Assembly (NCBI RefSeq): GCF_028283705.1
Contig: NZ_JAPWKD010000012.1
Coordinates: 1-64,000 of the forward strand
From: Pantoea sp.
GTDB lineage: Bacteria; Pseudomonadota; Gammaproteobacteria; Enterobacterales; Enterobacteriaceae
DNA: 64,000 nucleotides
Direction: 5' to 3'
The notes beneath the pieces are model-generated. The model saw only the letters and a list, made by a program, of their open reading frames with translations, had not been told where the DNA came from and made no database searches. Below are positions 59,208 to 64,000 of this stretch, piece by piece; the stretch's first letter is position 1; each line of letters opens with the position of its first letter. The translations under genes and the position numbers were made by a program.

Positions 59208-59712
59208 AAGACCCCCGCCACCCCAACAAAAGCATAATTGACCACATAATTCGCCCGGCACAGCATAACCAGACACCTGATAAAACCTCTCATCTGACCA
59301 TGACATTTCACATGTTTTTTACCATTCTGGTAACTAAAATCATGCCCACACGGCAAAATCAGGATTTTTTATGCTAAAAAATCATTAACCAGCAATTTAT
59401 GATGCGCCATCCAGTGATTTTCTCTTTTTTCAGGAGAAAGCGCCGCAGTCATATAATGCACTTATAAACAGAATTTTATTCTGATAATTGGAACATTATT
59501 GATATTTGGGTTTACGAAATCATCTGCGGGGTTTAATTGAATGATTTTGTGCCAAAAGAATTCGTTTGAGTTCCGGTTTCGGATAAGCGACAGTGGACTA
59601 TCATTGATGTGTTCGCTCAGTTTTTTTGGGCTGTCTTTCTCAGGATGAAGCCTTAAACGTTCGTGACAGGTGACATTCCGTTACCTGCCACTCTGCAAAA
59701 CAGAGGTGCGCT
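59208..59712. promoter_or_regulatory. Divergent dadA / ycgB control region
   Basis: The 505-bp stretch has no gene. It holds a perfect inverted repeat GATTTTTTA-TGC-TAAAAAATC (59363-59383), 156 bp upstream of dadA. On the plus strand CTATCATT (59598-59605) resembles the sigma-S -10 element, about 110 bases before ycgB, which is a sigma-S gene in E. coli. A half CRP match (TGTGA, minus strand, near 59310) sits before dadA, but no full site was found. Confidence 0.45.
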
Positions 59713-61248
59713 ATGACGACAATCTTTGACGAGCCAACCAGGAACAGTAAACGACTCAGTGACGGACCTGACTGGACATTCGAACTGCTCGATGTCTATC
59801 TGGCGGAAATTGACCGCGTAGCCAAACTCTACGGGCTGGATACTTACCCGCACCAAATCGAAGTCATTACCTCTGAACAGATGATGGATGCTTACTCCAG
59901 CGTGGGTATGCCGATCAATTACGCCCACTGGTCCTTCGGCAAGAAATTCATTGAGACTGAGCAACGATATAAGCACGGCCAGCAGGGTCTGGCTTATGAG
60001 ATCGTGATTAACTCTAACCCCTGTATCGCCTATCTGATGGAAGAAAACACCATGACGATGCAGGCGCTGGTGATGGCGCACGCCTGTTACGGTCATAACT
60101 CCTTCTTCAAAAATAATTACCTGTTCCGCAGCTGGACCGATGCCAGCTCAATTGTCGATTACCTGCTATTTGCCCGCAATTACATTACCGACTGCGAAGA
60201 ACGCTACGGCGTTGAAGAGGTGGAACGCCTGCTGGACTCCTGCCATGCGTTGATGAATTACGGTGTCGATCGTTATAAACGTCCGCAAAAAATCTCGCTG
60301 CAGGAGGAGAAAGCCCGGCAGAAAAGCCGTGAAGAGTACCTGCAAAGCCAGGTGAATACCTTGTGGCGCACTCTGCCGCGTAAAGAGAAGGAGTCGGTGC
60401 ATATTGAAGCGGCCCGCTATCCTTCTGAGCCACAGGAAAACCTGCTGTATTTTATGGAGAAAAATGCACCGTTGCTGGAATCGTGGCAGCGTGAAGTGTT
60501 GCGTATTGTGCGCAAAGTCAGCCAGTATTTTTATCCGCAGAAACAAACTCAGGTGATGAACGAAGGCTGGGCCACGTTCTGGCATTACACCATCCTCAAT
60601 CATCTTTATGACGAGGGGAAAGTGTCGGAACGTTTTATGATGGAGTTCCTGCACAGCCACACCAACGTGGTGTTCCAGCCGCCTTACAATAGTCCGTGGT
60701 ACAACGGCATCAACCCCTACGCACTGGGATTCGCCATGTTCCAGGACATCAAGCGTATTTGTCAGTCACCGACCGAAGAGGATCGCTACTGGTTCCCGGA
60801 CATCGCCGGATCCGACTGGCTGAAAACGCTGCATTTCGCCATGCGGGAGTTTAAAGACGAGAGCTTTATCAGCCAGTTCCTGTCGCCGAAGGTGATGCGC
60901 GATTTCCGCCTGTTTACCGTGCTGGATGATGATCGCAACAATTATCTGGAGATCGCCGCCATCCATGATGAAGCAGGTTATCGTGCCATTCGTCAGCAGC
61001 TGTCTGCACAATACAACCTGAGCAATCTGGAACCTAATATCCAGGTTTACAATGTTGACCTGCGCGGCGATCGTTCGCTGACGCTGCGCTATGTCCCGCA
61101 GCAGCGTGCACCGCTGGATAAAAGCCGTCGCGAAGTGCTGAAACATGTACATCGGCTGTGGGGCTTTGACGTGATTCTTGAACAACAGAATGAAGATGGC
61201 AGCGTTGAGCTGCTGGATCGCAGTCCGGCACGCGGCCCGGCACTGTGA
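59713..61248 (+). CDS. ycgB: SpoVR-family protein YcgB
   Basis: YcgB is the enterobacterial member of the SpoVR family, named after a Bacillus spore-cortex protein; its molecular function is not known. The 511-residue protein (E. coli 510) has the conserved HWSFGKKF, HACYGHNSFFKNNY and NEGWATFWHYTILN segments, the last with an HExxH-like His/Glu arrangement. It is soluble. It often occurs with YeaG and YeaH, which are about 9 kb away here. Confidence 0.95.
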   Translation: MTTIFDEPTRNSKRLSDGPDWTFELLDVYLAEIDRVAKLYGLDTYPHQIEVITSEQMMDAYSSVGMPINYAHWSFGKKFIETEQRYKHGQQGLAYEIVINSNPCIAYLMEENTMTMQALVMAHACYGHNSFFKNNYLFRSWTDASSIVDYLLFARNYITDCEERYGVEEVERLLDSCHALMNYGVDRYKRPQKISLQEEKARQKSREEYLQSQVNTLWRTLPRKEKESVHIEAARYPSEPQENLLYFMEKNAPLLESWQREVLRIVRKVSQYFYPQKQTQVMNEGWATFWHYTILNHLYDEGKVSERFMMEFLHSHTNVVFQPPYNSPWYNGINPYALGFAMFQDIKRICQSPTEEDRYWFPDIAGSDWLKTLHFAMREFKDESFISQFLSPKVMRDFRLFTVLDDDRNNYLEIAAIHDEAGYRAIRQQLSAQYNLSNLEPNIQVYNVDLRGDRSLTLRYVPQQRAPLDKSRREVLKHVHRLWGFDVILEQQNEDGSVELLDRSPARGPAL

Positions 61249-61255
61249 GATAACG

Positions 61256-61287
61256 AAAAACGCCATCAATCCGATGGCGTTTTTTTA
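61256..61287. terminator. Bidirectional terminator between ycgB and fadR
   Basis: AACGCCATC pairs with GATGGCGTT around AATCC, with A5 before and T7 after, serving the two convergent genes. Confidence 0.9.
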
Positions 61288-61300
61288 ACTGAAGCATGGG

Positions 61301-62020
61301 TTAGCGCTTGCTGCCCAAATCCTCCGGCATACTTTTCTGCATGCCATGCCAGATTTCACCACTACGACGACCATAATCACGCACGCAATCCACAATCTGT
61401 TCCTGCGTCGGCACCACGCCGCACAGGTTAGCCAGCTGCTGATAAAAGCTGCGAGCTAATTCGCGTGCTTCCGGGTTAGAGAAGTAATGACGACCCACGC
61501 GGGTATACAAACCTTTCAGACCATTAAGGATCAGACCATAGATCGGGTTACCAGAAGCAAAAGCCAGACCACGGAACACCCGATAATCCAGCTCGGTGTA
61601 TGCCTCGGCCTGGTCATCGGAACTGAGCGCCGTTTCCAGCACGTCACGCGCCTTGTCCGGGTGATGACGCAGGGCACGGCTGATAAAGATCGATGCGATG
61701 TTGGTGCGCACTGACAGCAGATTATCAATCAACTGTGGCACGCTGTCGTGATCGAGACGCGCCAGCGTTTCCAAAATATTTAAACCAGAGGTTTCCCAGA
61801 AATCATTCACACGCGTCGGTTTACCGTGCTGGATAGTTAACCAGCCATCACGAGCCAGGCGCTGCAATACCTCGCGCAGCGTGGTACGGGTTACACCGAT
61901 CAGTTCAGAAAGCTCACGTTCGGCAGGCAGAATTGATCCCGGCGGAAAACGACTGTTCCAGATGCTTTCAATAATGTACTCTTCAGCAAATCCTGCAGGG
62001 CTTTGCGCCTTAATCACCAT
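61301..62020 (-). CDS. fadR: Fatty acid metabolism regulator FadR
   Basis: FadR is a GntR-family regulator that represses fad genes and activates fabA/fabB, released by long-chain acyl-CoA. The 239 residues equal E. coli FadR. The N-terminal winged helix has [44 protein letters not shown]; the all-helical acyl-CoA domain follows. It is divergent from nhaB and convergent with ycgB, as in E. coli. Confidence 0.97.
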   Translation of the reverse strand: MVIKAQSPAGFAEEYIIESIWNSRFPPGSILPAERELSELIGVTRTTLREVLQRLARDGWLTIQHGKPTRVNDFWETSGLNILETLARLDHDSVPQLIDNLLSVRTNIASIFISRALRHHPDKARDVLETALSSDDQAEAYTELDYRVFRGLAFASGNPIYGLILNGLKGLYTRVGRHYFSNPEARELARSFYQQLANLCGVVPTQEQIVDCVRDYGRRSGEIWHGMQKSMPEDLGSKR

Positions 62021-62160
62021 AGCATTTATTTCTCGTTGCTTTCTTTGTCGTAATTGGACTCATCATACCAGAGGGGCTATAGCGGATATAGCCTGGCAAC
62101 AGATTAAAAGCGCGCGCTGCCGCAAATTTCAACATCAAAGATTTACCTCAGGGAGAGTCG

Positions 62161-63684
62161 ATGGAACTCAGCTATGCGCAGGCATTCAGGCGCAATTTTC
62201 TTGGGCAGTCGCCCGAATGGTACAAACTTACCCTCATTGCTTTTCTGGTGATCAATCCGCTGATTTTCCTGTTTATCAGCCCGTTTTTTGCAGGCTGGTT
62301 ACTGGTGGCGGAATTTATTTTTACCCTTGGCATGGCGTTAAAATGCCATCCTCTGTTACCCGGTGGTTTGCTGGCCATTGAAGCGATTGCCATCGGTATG
62401 ACCACTGCCGATCAGGTGAAAGCCGAGCTGGCGGGGAATATTGAAGTGTTACTGCTGCTGATTTTTATGGTGGCAGGCATCTTCTTTATGAAACAACTAC
62501 TGTTGTTCGTTTTCACCCGAATATTGCTGTCGATACGTAGCAAGGTGCTACTCGGGTTGACCTTCTGTCTCGCCGCCGCATTTCTCTCAGCCTTTCTCGA
62601 TGCGCTGACCGTGCTGGCTGTGGTCATCAGCGTAGCGATGGGTTTTTACGAGATTTATCACCGTGTAGCGTCCGCTAATTCTGGCCAGCATGATGAAGCG
62701 CGCGCAACGCTGGAAAAATTCCGTGCTTTTTTGCGCAGCCTGATGATGCAGGCTGGTGTGGGTACCGCCCTCGGTGGGGTGATGACGATGGTAGGTGAGC
62801 CACAGAATCTGATCATTGCCCACGCAGCAGGCTGGAACTTCAGCGAGTTCTTCCTGCGTATGGCACCGGTCACCGTTCCCGTGCTGCTGTGCGGTATTGC
62901 CACCAGCATGCTGGTGGAGCGTTTCCGCTTATTTGGCTACGGTGAAACGTTGCCGGATGCGGTTCGTACCATTTTGCTAGACAGCGATCGCCAGGCCAGT
63001 GCACAGCGCACCCGACAGGAAACTCTAAAACTCGGGGTACAGGCGCTGATTGGCGTCTGGCTGATTATCGCGCTGGCTTTTCATCTGGCGGAAGTGGGAC
63101 TTATCGGCCTTTCGGTGATTATCCTTGCCACGTCACTCTGCGGCGTCACCGATGAACACGCGTTGGGTCAGGCGTTTACCGAAGCCCTGCCCTTTACTGC
63201 GTTGCTGGCGGTTTTCTTTGCCATTGTGGCCGTGATCATTGAACAACAGCTGTTCCAGCCATTGATCCATTTTGTATTACAGGCCGACCCGGCATCCCAG
63301 CTCAGTTGGTTTTATGTGTTTAATGGCCTGCTGTCGTCGATTTCCGATAACGTTTTCGTCGGTTCTGTGTATATCAATGAAGCGAAACATGCCTTCCAGA
63401 GCGGCGTCATTGACCTGCGTCAGTTTGAATTACTGGCTGTCGCGACTAACACCGGAACGAATCTGCCTTCTGTGGCGACGCCTAACGGGCAGGCGGCATT
63501 TCTGTTTCTGCTCACCTCGGCTCTTGCTCCGCTGATCCGCCTTTCTTATGGTCGCATGGTGTGGATGGCTTTACCCTTTACCCTGGTGCTGTCACTGGTT
63601 GGTTTTTTCTGCATTAATGAGTGGCTGGTGCCTGTGACAGATTATTTCATGCAACAGGGTTGGCTTAGCGCCGCACAACTCTGA
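62161..63684 (+). CDS. nhaB: Na+/H+ antiporter NhaB
   Basis: NhaB is an electrogenic inner-membrane sodium/proton antiporter of the ion-transporter superfamily. The 507-residue protein (E. coli 513) has about 12 hydrophobic helices and family segments [52 protein letters not shown] and [27 protein letters not shown]. The ATG follows CAGGGAGAG. dsbB comes next on the same strand, as in E. coli. Confidence 0.97.
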   Translation: MELSYAQAFRRNFLGQSPEWYKLTLIAFLVINPLIFLFISPFFAGWLLVAEFIFTLGMALKCHPLLPGGLLAIEAIAIGMTTADQVKAELAGNIEVLLLLIFMVAGIFFMKQLLLFVFTRILLSIRSKVLLGLTFCLAAAFLSAFLDALTVLAVVISVAMGFYEIYHRVASANSGQHDEARATLEKFRAFLRSLMMQAGVGTALGGVMTMVGEPQNLIIAHAAGWNFSEFFLRMAPVTVPVLLCGIATSMLVERFRLFGYGETLPDAVRTILLDSDRQASAQRTRQETLKLGVQALIGVWLIIALAFHLAEVGLIGLSVIILATSLCGVTDEHALGQAFTEALPFTALLAVFFAIVAVIIEQQLFQPLIHFVLQADPASQLSWFYVFNGLLSSISDNVFVGSVYINEAKHAFQSGVIDLRQFELLAVATNTGTNLPSVATPNGQAAFLFLLTSALAPLIRLSYGRMVWMALPFTLVLSLVGFFCINEWLVPVTDYFMQQGWLSAAQL

Positions 63685-63804
63685 GGTTTTTTGGCCTGGA
63701 TCAGGATAAGTCATTTTTCTACATGATTTTTTCCCGCGTCCAGGCTGGCACGCACGCGCTTTTGGTTTACACTGCGATGCATTAACGACTACAGGAACAG
63801 CACT

Positions 63805-64000
63805 ATGTTGCGATATTTGAACCAATGTTCGCGGGGACGCGGAGCCTGGTTATTGTTGGCACTGACGGCACTGGCTCTTGAACTGACTGCACTCTTTTTC
63901 CAGCACGTAATGGGGCTACAACCCTGCGTCATGTGCATTTATGAACGTTGCGCGCTGTTTGGCGTGATGGGCGCGGGTATTGTCGGTGCCATCGCACCGA
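63805..64000 (+). CDS. dsbB: Disulfide bond formation protein B (3' end outside window)
   Basis: DsbB reoxidises DsbA by passing electrons to quinone. Only the first 65 codons are in the window: [15 protein letters not shown], a first membrane helix (about 15-32) and the first periplasmic redox pair Cys41-x-x-Cys44 in [15 protein letters not shown], with the family Arg after it. ACAGGAAC precedes the ATG. The second Cys pair is beyond the window edge. Confidence 0.95.
   Translation, partial: MLRYLNQCSRGRGAWLLLALTALALELTALFFQHVMGLQPCVMCIYERCALFGVMGAGIVGAIAP

Overview
The window is an ordinary chromosomal core segment of a gamma-proteobacterium of the order Enterobacterales, most likely family Erwiniaceae and probably Pantoea or a close relative. 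Most genes have near full-length counterparts in Escherichia coli K-12, often with the same length. Differences from E. coli include separate trpG and trpD, two tandem oppA genes, ugd and a UDP-glucuronate 4-epimerase gene behind galU, and a WbaP-type exopolysaccharide transferase. The genus call is inference; no phage, transposase, CRISPR array or defence locus was seen.

Layout. 1-4.8 kb: 3' part of the trp operon (trpG end, trpD, trpCF, trpB, trpA). 4.9-12 kb: BON lipoprotein, ompW with an FNR box, a YkgJ-type cysteine-cluster protein, yciC, yciB, yciA, tonB, yciI, an unrecognised 56-aa membrane protein, yciY, clsA, yciU. 12-20.7 kb: oppFDCB, oppA and a second oppA behind a 575-bp regulatory region, then ychE. 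20.7-25.4 kb: adhE with a structured leader, tdk, hns. 25.4-31 kb: galU-ugd-uge and rssA-rssB. 31-32.9 kb: ychJ, purU, two tRNA-Tyr genes and an rtT-like repeat. 32.9-34.5 kb: a LysR regulator divergent from an NADP-binding oxidoreductase. 34.7-43.4 kb: xthA, ynjH, topB, selD, ydjA, sppA, an intergenic repeat, ansA, pncA. 43.5-51.4 kb: yeaC-msrB, gapA, yeaD, yeaE, yeaG-yeaH. 51.6-64 kb: cvrA, a small DUF5480-like protein, wbaP, an MFS pump, dadA-dadX, ycgB, fadR, nhaB and the start of dsbB.

The gene order joins three blocks that lie apart in E. coli: trp to tyrTV, xthA to yeaH, and cvrA to dsbB. This places yeaG-yeaH within about 9 kb of their usual partner ycgB (SpoVR family).

Functional themes. 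UDP-sugar supply (galU, ugd, uge) and WbaP fit an exopolysaccharide producer. Peptide uptake (opp) and the YeaG/YeaH kinase module each have NtrC-like boxes upstream, and yeaG also has a good sigma-54 promoter motif. Both operons belong to the E. coli nitrogen-starvation regulon, so the motif and gene context agree. No unmistakably new system is present. The best leads are the 56-aa membrane protein, the tandem oppA with its regulatory region, the rtT-like repeat, the structured intergenic repeat at 41.6 kb and the adhE leader inverted repeat.
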